From NCBI RefSeq assembly GCF_025369935.1, contig NZ_CP104467.1, positions 5,463,001 to 5,527,000 of the forward strand: 64,000 bases of DNA, written 5' to 3'. Source of the stretch: Paenibacillus andongensis. GTDB taxonomy: Bacteria; Bacillota; Bacilli; Paenibacillales; NBRC-103111. Below are positions 28,155 through 36,582 of the stretch, piece after piece (position 1 is the stretch's first letter; every line of letters begins with the position of its first letter). A program made the position numbers and the translations under genes. The notes below the pieces were generated by a model. The model did not search any database, was not told the origin of the DNA, and saw only the letters and a program-made list of their open reading frames with translations.

Positions 28155-29105
28155 ATGAAGCTGTGGACAACATGGACGGCAGCCTGTTTCATTAGTGTAG
28201 GTAGTTTATTATTCATACCGCTCCAAACCTCTGCAGGCGACTCCGTTGAACGGACAAGCTATACGCAGACGGCAAGGGAAACGATAGCTAGTAACACAAT
28301 GACGAAGCCATCACCAGAATTGCGGAGCGAATCCACTTTGACCGCTACGATCAACACTTGGCGAACAACTCTCGCTCGGGAAGCGGGGTTTGAAAGCTGG
28401 CAGACAGCCGTTTGGAACAGTTATCCACTCGGGCCAGGCACACATGGTTGGGTGATTATCCTCACCGATCATGGACAGGATGTTGGCTACATGATCGTAC
28501 ATGCCACGGACAAAGGGTCCTTCCGATTAACCGAATACGGAACGGGCAACAATCCGCTATTCAGCTTGACCACGCTGTATCGTTCTTTGGTACAGCAGGA
28601 ACTCATTCCAACTCCTACTTCTTATTCCGATTTTGTTCAAAATGAAACGATTATTTTAGACCGACTTTACATGGACCAGCTAACCGCTGTTTGGAAAATA
28701 AGTTTGCAAGATCAAACGTACTATTTGGATGCCAAATCCGGAGAGCTGCTTCCGCTCAAAGAGGATCCTGCCCCGAGGATTAAAGAAGACCAGCCAATAG
28801 CAACCAATCTGTCAAGCAAAGCCCAAACGGCGTTATTTCCCGCCTTTGATCCTTACGATCGACTACCATGGGTCCAAGGCAAGCCGCTTCAAGTAGCCAA
28901 ACTGAGTGAACTTCAAAAGGCTTTAAACGCTCAAACTAAGCTAACCTATGTCACCGAGCTCTATGATGGTCAAGTCACGCTGCCGCTCGCCGTTCTTGGT
29001 TATCAACAATGGGTAGATGGGGATACATACCTGACTCTAGACCATGTTGGCCCCCGTTACGTGCTGCTGGAGAATGCTTTAAAGTTAGGACATATTTTTC
29101 CGTAA
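28155..29105 (+). CDS. Exported hypothetical protein (316 aa)
   Basis: A clear signal peptide (basic start, hydrophobic core, cleavage near LQTSAGDS at residues 25-30) is followed by about 290 residues with no motif I recognise. Two stretches resemble PepSY-like modules with the pattern 'hydrophobic-tyrosine-YMIVHA...TEYG' and 'VWKISLQDQTYYLDAKSGELL' (about 95-140 and 180-205). That pattern suggests a secreted or wall-associated regulator of a protease, but this is only inference. It is monocistronic and ends at a strong terminator shared with the convergent SGNH hydrolase gene. Confidence 0.7.
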   Translation: MKLWTTWTAACFISVGSLLFIPLQTSAGDSVERTSYTQTARETIASNTMTKPSPELRSESTLTATINTWRTTLAREAGFESWQTAVWNSYPLGPGTHGWVIILTDHGQDVGYMIVHATDKGSFRLTEYGTGNNPLFSLTTLYRSLVQQELIPTPTSYSDFVQNETIILDRLYMDQLTAVWKISLQDQTYYLDAKSGELLPLKEDPAPRIKEDQPIATNLSSKAQTALFPAFDPYDRLPWVQGKPLQVAKLSELQKALNAQTKLTYVTELYDGQVTLPLAVLGYQQWVDGDTYLTLDHVGPRYVLLENALKLGHIFP

Positions 29106-29107
29106 AA

Positions 29108-29145
29108 AAAGCCTTAGACCGCTGAATCCGGAGGTCTAAGGCTTT
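29108..29145. terminator. Bidirectional terminator
   Basis: A 13-bp perfect stem (29108-29120 with 29133-29145). The minus-strand side has seven T, serving the SGNH hydrolase gene; the plus side terminates the exported-protein gene. Confidence 0.85.
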
Positions 29146-29150
29146 GCGCA

Positions 29151-29801
29151 TTATTTCCAAGTAAAATCAATAGCTTTCAGAAAAGCTTTAGCTAAAAGGG
29201 TATGTCCTACGTTGTTCGGATGCACACGATCCCAAGCGATGTATGCTGGGTAGTAAGCTTGAAGAACAGGTTCGAAAGCAGCTTGCGTATCCACGAAAAG
29301 GGAACCCGTTTCTTCAGCTATCTGTTTCACGACTGCCCCGTATTGATCCATTTTGGAACGCATGGCATCCTGCGGGTTCGGCTCTATGTAAAAGGGTGTC
29401 ATCAATACGAGCCCTTTGACAAGAGGACGTGTCTGTTCGACAAGCTCTCTTAACGTCTTTTCATAAGTCTCAATGCCCACTTGCCTTTCCTTTTGATGCG
29501 GTACGTCAAAATGCCTCCATACGTCGTTAATACCGATCATGATAGATAACCAATCGGGCTTCAAATCGATGACATCCGTTTGCCATCTGTCTTGGAGATT
29601 AAGTACCGTATTGCCGCTGGTACCCACATTAACAGTCCGAATTTGAAGCTCTGGATACGTTGCATTAATCAACCCGTCTACGATAGAGACATAGCCTTTA
29701 CCTAAAGCTCCGAATAATCCTTCACCAATCGGTCTTGCTCGTTCGCAATCCGTAACGGAATCACCAATCATGACAAGCTTATTGTTTTTCTCAAGTTTCA
29801 T
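29151..29801 (-). CDS. SGNH/GDSL-family hydrolase (216 aa)
   Basis: Contains all SGNH blocks: GDS with nucleophile Ser15 (IGDSVTD), the oxyanion Gly in NVGTSGNT, GIND with Asn, and the C-terminal D.VHPN with catalytic Asp and His. There is no signal peptide, so it is cytoplasmic. Proteins of this type deacylate esters, often acetylated sugars such as acetyl-xylo-oligosaccharides or rhamnogalacturonan; the substrate is not evident from neighbours. RBS GGGGGAAG. Confidence 0.85.
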   Translation of the reverse strand: MKLEKNNKLVMIGDSVTDCERARPIGEGLFGALGKGYVSIVDGLINATYPELQIRTVNVGTSGNTVLNLQDRWQTDVIDLKPDWLSIMIGINDVWRHFDVPHQKERQVGIETYEKTLRELVEQTRPLVKGLVLMTPFYIEPNPQDAMRSKMDQYGAVVKQIAEETGSLFVDTQAAFEPVLQAYYPAYIAWDRVHPNNVGHTLLAKAFLKAIDFTWK

Positions 29802-29864
29802 TATACTTCTTCCCCCAATTTATGGTAGTACGTTCGTCCTGACTATATTCGATATGTAAACAAA

Positions 29865-29925
29865 AAAACCTCTCGCACCCATCATCAGGTTTAAGTAAAT
29901 CTCCCGATTTAGGTGAAGAGGTTTT
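29865..29925 (-). terminator. Terminator of yqzE
   Basis: AAAACCTCT (29865-29873) pairs with AGAGGTTTT (29917-29925), with inner pairing of CACC and GGTG. A T7 tail follows on the minus strand. It lies right after the yqzE stop. Confidence 0.7.
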
Positions 29926-29931
29926 GTCATT

Positions 29932-30123
29932 TTACTTTTTCGGTTTTGCTTGATCAATCAGCATCCGCGTGGCCAGCGGCAGCATGCCGAACCAGCGCGT
30001 TTGCCAGCTTTCCCGCTGTTCCTTGCTCATGGCTTTAACCTGCTGACGAACTTCTTTTGGTGTTTCTATATACGTGACGACTTGCTGCGTTATGTACTTA
30101 ACGAGATCATCGCTTTTTGCCAT
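29932..30123 (-). CDS. yqzE: YqzE family protein (63 aa)
   Basis: A short, basic protein with the family pattern DDLVKYITQQVVTYIETPKE near the N-terminus and WFGMLPLA before a Lys-rich end. Its Bacillus relative lies next to the comG competence operon, but no competence gene is here. Function unknown. RBS AGGTGG 5 bp before ATG. Confidence 0.75.
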   Translation of the reverse strand: MAKSDDLVKYITQQVVTYIETPKEVRQQVKAMSKEQRESWQTRWFGMLPLATRMLIDQAKPKK

Positions 30124-30202
30124 ATGTCCACCTGCCTTCTATCCCTATTTTAACCATAGAGACAGGAGCTTAAACTGGCAAAAGACAGGTGGATGTAGGG
30201 GA

Positions 30203-30484
30203 TTAACCGAGTTTACCGCCACTCTCTGCAATGATTTTGTCTGCAAAAGATTTAATCGTGCTGCAACCGAGCAGCATCGGTTTATTATCACACTGCAATA
30301 ACAAGGTTTGAGCGCTTGTATCCCACGCATATTGAAATCCGACATTCATGCCAACCACCGTAATCATGAACTTGCCTTGTGCTGAATTAGGAATCGTAAT
30401 GCCCTGCTTTCTGCCGACTTGTTGTAAGGCTTTGAATACCGAAGACGAAATCCCTCTATACGTCCATGTGCTGCAAGCCGCCAT
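30203..30484 (-). CDS. Conserved small hypothetical protein (93 aa)
   Basis: ATG preceded by AGGAGATGACCT. No signal peptide or membrane helix. An alternating hydrophobic core (KFMITVVGMNVGFQYAWD...LLLQC) suggests a small beta-rich fold. Three Cys residues (4, about 65 and about 74) are visible without a metal motif. It is 79 bp downstream of divergent promoter space and may form a unit with yqzE, 79 bp away. I do not recognise the family. Confidence 0.6.
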   Translation of the reverse strand: MAACSTWTYRGISSSVFKALQQVGRKQGITIPNSAQGKFMITVVGMNVGFQYAWDTSAQTLLLQCDNKPMLLGCSTIKSFADKIIAESGGKLG

Positions 30485-30641
30485 AGGTCATCTCCTCTCT
30501 CCCCTTATAGGATCATTAAATTGTATGAACAGAGAAAGCAAATCGTGCTTGTTTCTTTAAAATCCATGGATCAGTTACACGTCTATTCACGGTATCCAAG
30601 CATACACTAGAGAAAGTAGAGAGAGAGAGGTGTTAGCTTGG

Positions 30642-30884
30642 ATGTGGAAACAGATGCTGCTAACGGAGCAGCTAGAGATTCAAATGGACGAATCCAATCT
30701 TCTATTTGAGGTCAAATTGAGCAGAACCGAGCAGGAGGAAAAAGCCATCGTTCAATTGAACCATGCTGAACTCATCCAAATCCTGCATACCCTGCTCGAA
30801 ATTAATCGAAGCTTCCGTGGAGATATCTCCTATTTTCATTCCGAACAAGATCAGGTCAAGCCTAAGCTCGATCTCCTAAGATAG
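30642..30884 (+). CDS. Small acidic hypothetical protein (80 aa)
   Basis: ATG at 30642 lies 11 bp after GAGAGG; a GTG at 30630 is in frame but abuts the purine-rich site. Cytoplasmic, with an amphipathic layout (VKLSRTEQEEKAIVQL, then ELIQILHTLLEINRSF). No family recognised. It ends at a terminator shared with the convergent Bax-inhibitor-like gene. Confidence 0.6.
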   Translation: MWKQMLLTEQLEIQMDESNLLFEVKLSRTEQEEKAIVQLNHAELIQILHTLLEINRSFRGDISYFHSEQDQVKPKLDLLR

Positions 30885-30895
30885 CTTTTCAAGCA

Positions 30896-30945
30896 AAAAA
30901 GCACCTTCGATTCCCACCCTAAGGTGAGAGACGAAAGTGCTTTTT
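30896..30945. terminator. Bidirectional terminator
   Basis: AAAAAGCAC (30896-30904) pairs with GTGCTTTTT (30937-30945), extended by CTTTCGTC-type inner pairing and a second CACC/GGTG stem. It lies between convergent genes. Confidence 0.75.
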
Positions 30946-30964
30946 GGTGTCTCTGACGGTTACC

Positions 30965-31618
30965 TTAATCCCTGTTTAATCCAACAATTGAGGCAAGGAA
31001 CTTTAAGATATACAAAAAGAGATTAATGAAATCAAGATAAATATTTAATGCCGCGAGTGGAACCTCTTCTGCGGATACACCGTTACGGTATTGAGCCACA
31101 TCATAGAGAACCCAACCACTGAATATCAAGATACCGATCATCGACCATACTAGGTTCATCGCAGAACCAAAGTTAACGAACATACCAACCACACTCATGA
31201 GCACGAGCCCAATCGTTCCTGCAAACAAGAATCCGCCTAGAAAGCTGAAATCACGCTGCGAACGATGAGCATAGAAGGCAAGTCCGCCGAAAATGGCTGC
31301 AGTCGCGAAGAATGCGCCGGATACAACATTGGCCCCAAGTTTACCGCCATACGCCATGATGACTGGGTACAGCGTAACCCCTGAAATCGCAGTAAATGCA
31401 TAAAGAAAGCCGTATCCGATATGTTTGCCGCGTATCCGAATGATGACTGCTGCCACCAGCATAACCACCTCTGCAATGACGAAAAGCATAATCATCGATG
31501 GCGGAACGACAATGGCACCGATCAATGTCCCCAGGAAGGAAACCAGCAGGGAAATTGCAAACGTTTGAAGCACATGAGCAAAACTGCCAGAATTCGTAGC
31601 CGTGATCGTTCTATCCAT
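30965..31618 (-). CDS. Bax inhibitor-1/YccA (TMBIM) family membrane protein
   Basis: 217 aa with about seven hydrophobic helices across the whole length. The signature GAFFATAAIFGGLA and the C-terminal YDVAQ...AALNIYLDFINLFLYIL are characteristic of the family, whose Bacillus member YetJ is a pH-sensitive calcium leak channel using paired Asp residues near the C-terminus; Asp residues in YDVAQ and YLDF fit. Role in this cell is inferred. RBS AAAGGGG. Monocistronic. Confidence 0.88.
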   Translation of the reverse strand: MDRTITATNSGSFAHVLQTFAISLLVSFLGTLIGAIVVPPSMIMLFVIAEVVMLVAAVIIRIRGKHIGYGFLYAFTAISGVTLYPVIMAYGGKLGANVVSGAFFATAAIFGGLAFYAHRSQRDFSFLGGFLFAGTIGLVLMSVVGMFVNFGSAMNLVWSMIGILIFSGWVLYDVAQYRNGVSAEEVPLAALNIYLDFINLFLYILKFLASIVGLNRD

Positions 31619-31716
31619 GAAACATCAACCCCTTTGTAGTGATGTACAATCTATACTATGTATTATACCTAGTTTTCATGAAAGCTGCTACATGCCCCAA
31701 TGAATTCAAAACAAAA

Positions 31717-31746
31717 CAACCCCCTCAGACGTATCTGAAAGGGTTG
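31717..31746 (-). terminator. Terminator after tRNA-Leu
   Basis: A minus-strand stem CAACCC...GGGTTG with inner TCAGA/TCTGA pairing, followed by TTTTG. It starts 11 bp past the tRNA 3' end. Confidence 0.7.
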
Positions 31747-31756
31747 CTGTTTGGTA

Positions 31757-31840
31757 TGCGATCAAGAGGACTCGAACCTCCACGGGGGTAAGCCCACACG
31801 GACCTGAACCGTGCGCGTCTGCCAATTCCGCCATGATCGC
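31757..31840 (-). tRNA. tRNA-Leu (anticodon CAG)
   Basis: 84 nt with a perfect 7-bp acceptor stem (GCGATCA/TGATCGC) and discriminator A. It has a long variable arm, as in leucine tRNAs, an anticodon arm CACGG-TTCAGGT-CCGTG with CAG at 31804-31806 (complement), and a T arm with GGTTCGAGTCC. CCA is not encoded. Confidence 0.95.
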
Positions 31841-31988
31841 GAATAGGTCTGCACTATGAACAAAGTCATAATAGCGGCGACAAAATTTAATATAACACGG
31901 GAAATGAGAGCTAGTCAACGGTACTTTTTACAATTCATGAATAATTCATCTCTTCACTCCTAACCCTATTCGCAAAGGAGGAATGACT

Positions 31989-32168
31989 ATGAATGAGGAA
32001 GAAATCAACGCCTTGGAACCGAAATATACGGGTAATCAAAGGGATCTCACAGAAGGTGAAGCTCAAGCCATTGTGCATGATCCTAACTACAAAAGTGAAG
32101 ATGAGGATGAAGCTGGACTAGGCGCGATTGCAACCGCAGCTGCTTACGGAGTTTTTCGTAGAACTTAA
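31989..32168 (+). CDS. Small acidic hypothetical protein (59 aa)
   Basis: The second ATG (31989) was chosen because AAAGGAGG lies 7 bp upstream; the first (31983) is too close. Mostly acidic (NEEEINALEP, SEDEDEAGLG) with a short Ala-rich end. No family recognised, but the strong ribosome binding site and terminator support a real gene. Confidence 0.6.
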   Translation: MNEEEINALEPKYTGNQRDLTEGEAQAIVHDPNYKSEDEDEAGLGAIATAAAYGVFRRT

Positions 32169-32174
32169 AAAAAC

Positions 32175-32208
32175 ACGCCCTGCTTATCCATTCGGATTAG
32201 TAGGGCGT
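32175..32208. terminator. Bidirectional terminator between the small acidic gene and cbiZ
   Basis: A 15-bp stem (32175-32189 with 32194-32208), one mismatch, short loop, T-rich on both ends. It contains the cbiZ stop codon. Confidence 0.75.
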
Positions 32209-32937
32209 TTGTTCATACAATTGACCGGAATGCATGATCGCTTCGTATACCGTTCTTCCGATCAAGTAACCAAGCGCGGTGGCTGTACCCGCGTAATTGT
32301 AGGTCTTCCCGCGGCACGTTGCAGCAATAAGTACGGCATCGGTTGTCGTTCCAGTCGCTGACTGACCCTCAACAAGAATGCCTAATGCTTGAAGAGCCGC
32401 AGCTTTAGCCTCCGTTGCCGTAATGACAGCATTAACCATGGCCGCATCGGTTAAGCAACCGTTGATAACGACAATCGTGTTAATTGTTCCAGGGTAAAGG
32501 GAAGTAACAGGGAGTTCAGCCCCTGCTCTTGCTTTATTCCCCAGCCCCACCGTAACCCATGAACACACCTGAAGGGGCTCCTGTTCTGGCTTCATCGCAA
32601 GTTTCTGACCGAATTCGTTGGTATCTCCGTCTTCGCCCGCCTCCCAAGTAAGGCCGTAGTAGCCAACGTCTTTTACTTTCGCCGCGGTCAGCATACCCGC
32701 TGTTTCTTGAGGATTCAAACCCTCACGATGGATGAAATCGTCCATTTCACGAAGCGGATCAGCCTCATTATACAGCTTGTCCACTTGCCGATTCATAATC
32801 ACCTTATGCGTGCTGAATCCACCGCCCCACGGTGAAGAATTCAGCGTTCGCAACGGATGTTCGCTGCAAATCCGCAAGTACGTTCCTTGATGTGAACTTA
32901 TCAAGTCCATGCGAATACCAGAGATCGGAACCTCCAT
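32197..32937 (-). CDS. cbiZ: Adenosylcobinamide amidohydrolase (corrinoid salvage)
   Basis: 246 aa from the ATG at 32937, 19 bp after the upstream stop, behind TAGGGATAGGATCA. CbiZ removes the aminopropanol side chain of adenosylcobinamide to give adenosylcobyric acid, letting the cell remodel imported corrinoids. Family signatures visible: SSPWGGGF near residue 37, the PGTINTIVVINGCLTDAAM stretch, ITATEAKAAALQ, ATGTTTDAVLIAA, and YAGTATALGYLIGR at the C-terminus. No other cobalamin gene is adjacent; the nearest functional link is NrdJ. It probably shares a transcript with the 86-aa gene. Confidence 0.88.
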   Translation of the reverse strand: MEVPISGIRMDLISSHQGTYLRICSEHPLRTLNSSPWGGGFSTHKVIMNRQVDKLYNEADPLREMDDFIHREGLNPQETAGMLTAAKVKDVGYYGLTWEAGEDGDTNEFGQKLAMKPEQEPLQVCSWVTVGLGNKARAGAELPVTSLYPGTINTIVVINGCLTDAAMVNAVITATEAKAAALQALGILVEGQSATGTTTDAVLIAATCRGKTYNYAGTATALGYLIGRTVYEAIMHSGQLYEQTPY

Positions 32938-32956
32938 TGATCCTATCCCTACATCC

Positions 32957-33217
32957 TTATTCGTCATCAGAAACGCCATCTGGTTCGATGGGATCCTGCG
33001 GAAGCATGAATTCAGGAGGTCTTTCGTTCTCGTAAGGTTGATAGATATAATTACGTGCAAGCTTAACGACTTTGCGGTTTTTCTTGCGAATTAACACACT
33101 CTCATCATCCCAAGCGACTACAATTCCACGCACATCATTCGTTGGACTGACGTCCCGAATAACACGCAGTAATGTGCTCTCAACTCTATATTGATCAAGC
33201 TGATCTTCAGATATCAT
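32957..33217 (-). CDS. Conserved hypothetical protein (86 aa)
   Basis: ATG follows TTGGAGGTAAGATA. Small and cytoplasmic, with an N-terminal strand-rich part (GIVVAWDDESVLIRKKNRKVVKL) that looks like an SH3- or Sm-like barrel and a Pro/Asp/Glu-rich tail. It lies 19 bp upstream of cbiZ and is likely co-transcribed with it; no link to cobalamin can be read from it. Confidence 0.65.
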   Translation of the reverse strand: MISEDQLDQYRVESTLLRVIRDVSPTNDVRGIVVAWDDESVLIRKKNRKVVKLARNYIYQPYENERPPEFMLPQDPIEPDGVSDDE

Positions 33218-33374
33218 TATCTTACCTCCAACATGTCATATGTACTTCTTTAGCATACACCAATTCGCATTTAGATCAAACTTTACATAAAACCGCTTTA
33301 CGGAGGTTAACTTAACTAATGACGAAACAAAACTAACGACCAAAAAGCAAACTTACTCCATGGGAGGTTCTATA

Positions 33375-33692
33375 GTGGATAAAAAAACGTACTACATCAA
33401 CGTTGGCACGGGGGAAGTTCTCGAAGATAAAGGAGCACTTAACTTTGAGTTCGAGATCTCGGCAACACAAGAAGAAATTGATAAGCTTCAAGAGCTTTTC
33501 GAGGAAACCGATAACTCCTCACAAGGCAGCTACGCAACTTCTTGGCTTCCTTGGAAAGTTTATTACTCCAATGAAGTCAATCAGGAGTATGATTATTATT
33601 TAACTGAAGTGTATCGAACTCTTCATAAGCTCGGTTCTGAACAAACGAAAAGGCATATTGAAAGCATGAACGTACTGGAGAATGGCGTCTAG
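33375..33692 (+). CDS. Conserved hypothetical protein (105 aa), GTG start
   Basis: GTG at 33375 has GGGAGG 8 bp upstream; the upstream ATG at 33360 lacks one. Reads MDKKTYYINVGTGEVLED, with an acidic middle and a helical C-terminus (YDYYLTEVYRTLHKLG). Cytoplasmic. The family appears in Bacillales but has no function I can name. Confidence 0.65.
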   Translation: MDKKTYYINVGTGEVLEDKGALNFEFEISATQEEIDKLQELFEETDNSSQGSYATSWLPWKVYYSNEVNQEYDYYLTEVYRTLHKLGSEQTKRHIESMNVLENGV

Positions 33693-33734
33693 GTTGAGCC
33701 TAAACCTAGAAACCACCACCAGTATTAATCATAG

Positions 33735-33772
33735 AAAAAGGCCAATGAATCCTCTGCGGATCCACTGGCCTC
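33735..33772. terminator. Bidirectional terminator
   Basis: GGCCAATGAATCC (33740-33752) pairs with GGATCCACTGGCC (33758-33770), with A5 and T-rich flanks, between convergent genes. Confidence 0.75.
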
Positions 33773-33791
33773 TTCCTTATATGGGCATAAA

Positions 33792-34118
33792 TTAACTAAC
33801 ATGTTCCTTCGAATCATTCGTCTCGAACCAGAAATCAAGGACTTTGCTAGACATTACGCGCTTCTGAATATATTCCACTTGTGCGGCGGAGAAATGTTGT
33901 TCCCATTCGATTGTCAGTTCTGTGCAAAGCTTTACGATTGTTAACAACTCGGACCATGCTACATATCGTTTGTACCAGAAAAATTGAGGGTGTTCGATCA
34001 TATACGGATACAGGTCATCAAACTCTGTATGCTTACAATCAAGCGCACGTTCAAAATGTGTTTTGGCTTCCCCAAGCTTTGTCATAAAATATTCAATGGA
34101 ACCATTTTCGATACCCAT
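33792..34118 (-). CDS. Hypothetical protein (108 aa)
   Basis: ATG at 34118 lies 9 bp after AGGAGG; an upstream in-frame start at 34151 lacks a site. Helical and tyrosine/tryptophan-rich (HPQFFWYKRYVAWSELL, VLDFWFE). No signal peptide or motif. Unknown function. Confidence 0.6.
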   Translation of the reverse strand: MGIENGSIEYFMTKLGEAKTHFERALDCKHTEFDDLYPYMIEHPQFFWYKRYVAWSELLTIVKLCTELTIEWEQHFSAAQVEYIQKRVMSSKVLDFWFETNDSKEHVS

Positions 34119-34198
34119 AGATGTCAGCCTCCTCTCATACCATGTAATCATTATAAAGGATAAATCGGTTTGAGGGAAGTCATGAACAAATTGTAAAA

Positions 34199-34768
34199 TC
34201 AGTTAAAAGTGATTTGGCCATTCGCCAGTGAGGAAATACGAGCTAACGATTCCACACGAATGCCACGCTCTCGAATTGAGTTTCCACCAGCTTGGAAGGA
34301 TTTTTCTACCGCAATACCTACACCAACAAGCTCCGCTTCGGCTTTTTCGATGATACGAATTAATCCGCGTGCAGCGTCTCCATTAGCAATAAAATCATCG
34401 ATCAACAGAACTCGCTCGCCTTTGTGAAGCAAATGAGAGGATACCATAATGTCCGTAACAATCCCTTTGGTAAAGGAAGGCACACGCTCACTATACGTAT
34501 CTTGATCCATAGTCAACGTCTTCTTCCGGCGTGCAAATACCATAGGAACCTCAAGATGCAAAGCTGTCGTATAGGCAATCGGAATACCGGACGATTCTAC
34601 GGTAAGCACCTTGTCAGGCTTCGTTTCTCTAAATAATCTTGCAAATTCTTTCCCCATCTCCATGATGAGCACAGGATCCACCTGATGATTAAGTATGGCA
34701 TCCAGCTTCAGTACTTGATCCGATACGACTACACCGACCTCTAGGATCCGCTGTTTTAACAATTCCAT
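34199..34768 (-). CDS. xpt: Xanthine phosphoribosyltransferase
   Basis: 189 aa, the usual Xpt length. It converts xanthine and PRPP to XMP in purine salvage. The PRPP-binding motif VLLIDDFIANGDAARGL is visible at about residues 123-139, together with VESSGIPIAYTTAL and the ARRKK...YSERVPSFTKG loop. RBS AGGGGG. In Bacillus subtilis xpt is under a guanine riboswitch; none is recognisable in the 34769-34950 leader. It is not followed by a pbuX-type permease here. Confidence 0.92.
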   Translation of the reverse strand: MELLKQRILEVGVVVSDQVLKLDAILNHQVDPVLIMEMGKEFARLFRETKPDKVLTVESSGIPIAYTTALHLEVPMVFARRKKTLTMDQDTYSERVPSFTKGIVTDIMVSSHLLHKGERVLLIDDFIANGDAARGLIRIIEKAEAELVGVGIAVEKSFQAGGNSIRERGIRVESLARISSLANGQITFN

Positions 34769-35037
34769 GATTCTAGCCCCCTAAACCTGTCTATTATGAG
34801 TAAGTTACCATATTGATGAAGTAGGTTTCAAGTCCCAATTTGTGAATATCCCTCTTTGGAAGTGAAACTTTTACTCTGTTTAAGGTGTCTATATGTATAT
34901 AAGGTTCAGCATTTTAAAATTTGTCTACAATTGCTCACATTTAGGTAACTTGATGCATTGAAATAGAACCAGAAAGCAGTATGATTAGTAATGTTGCATT
35001 TTTCACTCCAATTATTCGGCAGAAAGGATAGATGACG

Positions 35038-35754
35038 ATGAACAACCTGCTTAGACCCATCATGCTTGGCTTTGTGCCAGTCGCATTTGCTACATTCCTG
35101 TTAGCTGGATGCCAAGAGTCATCTGCTCCTTCCGGACAGCCTACTATAGATCCAACTAACCACGTACAAAATAGCTCGAATGCAGATAGCACACCTCCAG
35201 CGATCGTAGTAGCAACAGCGACACCAGCACCTTCAGCAACGCCGGAAGACATGGCGAAACACGAGGCACAAGTCGCAGGCACATCCAAAACGGATTTAAC
35301 CGACATCCCGCAATTATCTGCGAGTGCGAAGCCAACGGCCAAGCCGAAGATTAAAGCAGAGGATGCGTATCAACAGGAGAAACCAACATTGATGGGCTTG
35401 AAGCTCGGAACGAGTAAGGACGTTGTGCTTGAACGTTTTGGGAAGGCGAAGAAACAATTCGTGATGGATGCAGATGAAGACGCGATTCAAGTTTATGACT
35501 TCACGGATTTCTCCGTAGGCTTCAATAAGAAGGATGTTCTTGAGTTCGTTGACGTCCATTCTACGGAGATAGATCCTGGACTTCGCGGATTACGCCTCGG
35601 CCAGAAAGTCCAAGACGCTATTGCGATTCTAGGCAAACCAGACACCAACTCAACCTATGTACTCTCCTACAAGTCGCAAGGAACACTGCTTAAGCTTGAT
35701 ATTGATCCGACGGAGAGCACCATCCAATCGATTAAGCTTTTCGCAAACCATTAA
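35038..35754 (+). CDS. Lipoprotein with two SmpA/DUF4309-like repeats
   Basis: 238 aa from the ATG at 35038, 9 bp after AAAGGA. Signal peptide with the lipobox LLAGC (Cys about residue 25), so it is lipid-anchored outside the membrane. Then a Ser/Thr/Pro-rich linker (about 30-115) and two related modules, GLKLGTSKDVVLERFGKAKK (about 121) and GLRLGQKVQDAIAILGKPD (about 182), resembling the BamE/SmpA or DUF4309 fold. Ligand unknown. Monocistronic, with its own terminator. Confidence 0.75.
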   Translation: MNNLLRPIMLGFVPVAFATFLLAGCQESSAPSGQPTIDPTNHVQNSSNADSTPPAIVVATATPAPSATPEDMAKHEAQVAGTSKTDLTDIPQLSASAKPTAKPKIKAEDAYQQEKPTLMGLKLGTSKDVVLERFGKAKKQFVMDADEDAIQVYDFTDFSVGFNKKDVLEFVDVHSTEIDPGLRGLRLGQKVQDAIAILGKPDTNSTYVLSYKSQGTLLKLDIDPTESTIQSIKLFANH

Positions 35755-35770
35755 TTTTGCAAAGAATACG

Positions 35771-35821
35771 AAATAAGACCATGAATGCTCCTCTTATAGG
35801 ATGACACTCATGGTCTTATTT
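35771..35821. terminator. Bidirectional terminator
   Basis: AAATAAGACCATGA (35771-35784) pairs with TCATGGTCTTATTT (35808-35821), a perfect 14-bp stem between convergent genes. Confidence 0.8.
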
Positions 35822-35835
35822 CATGTGTATGGGAA

Positions 35836-36441
35836 TCAAATCGCTCTCCGCTTCCGGAATCGGAGGTAAATAGCCGTTCCTACAATGGCTATAACCGCTA
35901 TACTCAATAAGCTTATTCCCATATATTTATGTATTAATTGAAATAAACCTTCCAAGTTACTGCCAATAAAATGCCCTAATGTTAAAAAGGTTGTACACCA
36001 CAGCAGCGCACCTGTACCTGCAAAGAACAAATACTTATAGAACTTAACCCCGCTTACACCTGACAAATAACAGGTGAAATGACGAACCCCCGGCACGAAA
36101 TACCCAAAGAAAACAGTCCAGAGCCCATACTTCTTAAACCAACCCTCGGCCCGTTCAATTCGGTTTGGCGTTAGTTTGAACCATTTGCCATACCGATAGA
36201 GAAAAGGTTTACCCACGCGATGACCGATTAAATAACTGACAACCATCCCTGTCATCGTGCCTGCGTAAATCACAATTAACGTTGTTCCAAAATCAAATGG
36301 ACCTCCCAGTGCCGTTAACGAACCCACGAAAGCCATGAGAGTTTCATCTGGTACGGGTACCCCAACGATTCCGGCAGATAGCAAAAGGTATAAAGCAATA
36401 TATCCATAATGACTTATGAAATCATATAGAAATTCCTTCAC
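35836..36441 (-). CDS. DedA family membrane protein
   Basis: 201 aa starting with GTG behind GGGAGTGAG. Several hydrophobic helices. Typical VPVPDETLMAF near the N-terminus and F.PGVRHFT..LSG in the middle are the DedA/SNARE-associated signature. DedA proteins are implicated in flipping undecaprenyl phosphate or phosphatidylethanolamine and in membrane homeostasis; which lipid is handled here cannot be told. Divergent from the YkvI gene. Confidence 0.88.
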   Translation of the reverse strand: MKEFLYDFISHYGYIALYLLLSAGIVGVPVPDETLMAFVGSLTALGGPFDFGTTLIVIYAGTMTGMVVSYLIGHRVGKPFLYRYGKWFKLTPNRIERAEGWFKKYGLWTVFFGYFVPGVRHFTCYLSGVSGVKFYKYLFFAGTGALLWCTTFLTLGHFIGSNLEGLFQLIHKYMGISLLSIAVIAIVGTAIYLRFRKRRAI

Positions 36442-36582
36442 AAGCGACTCACTCCCGCGTTGTACTTCTACTTATTCATTCCCATTTTAACAGAAACGAC
36501 AGCTTGCCCCAAGTTCCAGTCATGCACATGGGATCACGAACATACCTTGTACTATATCAAACGAAAGAAAGCGGGGCAATCT

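Noticed and set aside
31750..31850. A 70-aa open frame over the tRNA-Leu gene
   Set aside because: It coincides with a well-folded tRNA and is a chance frame.
34769..34950. A guanine riboswitch before xpt
   Set aside because: The conserved aptamer core was not found when the leader was read on the minus strand.
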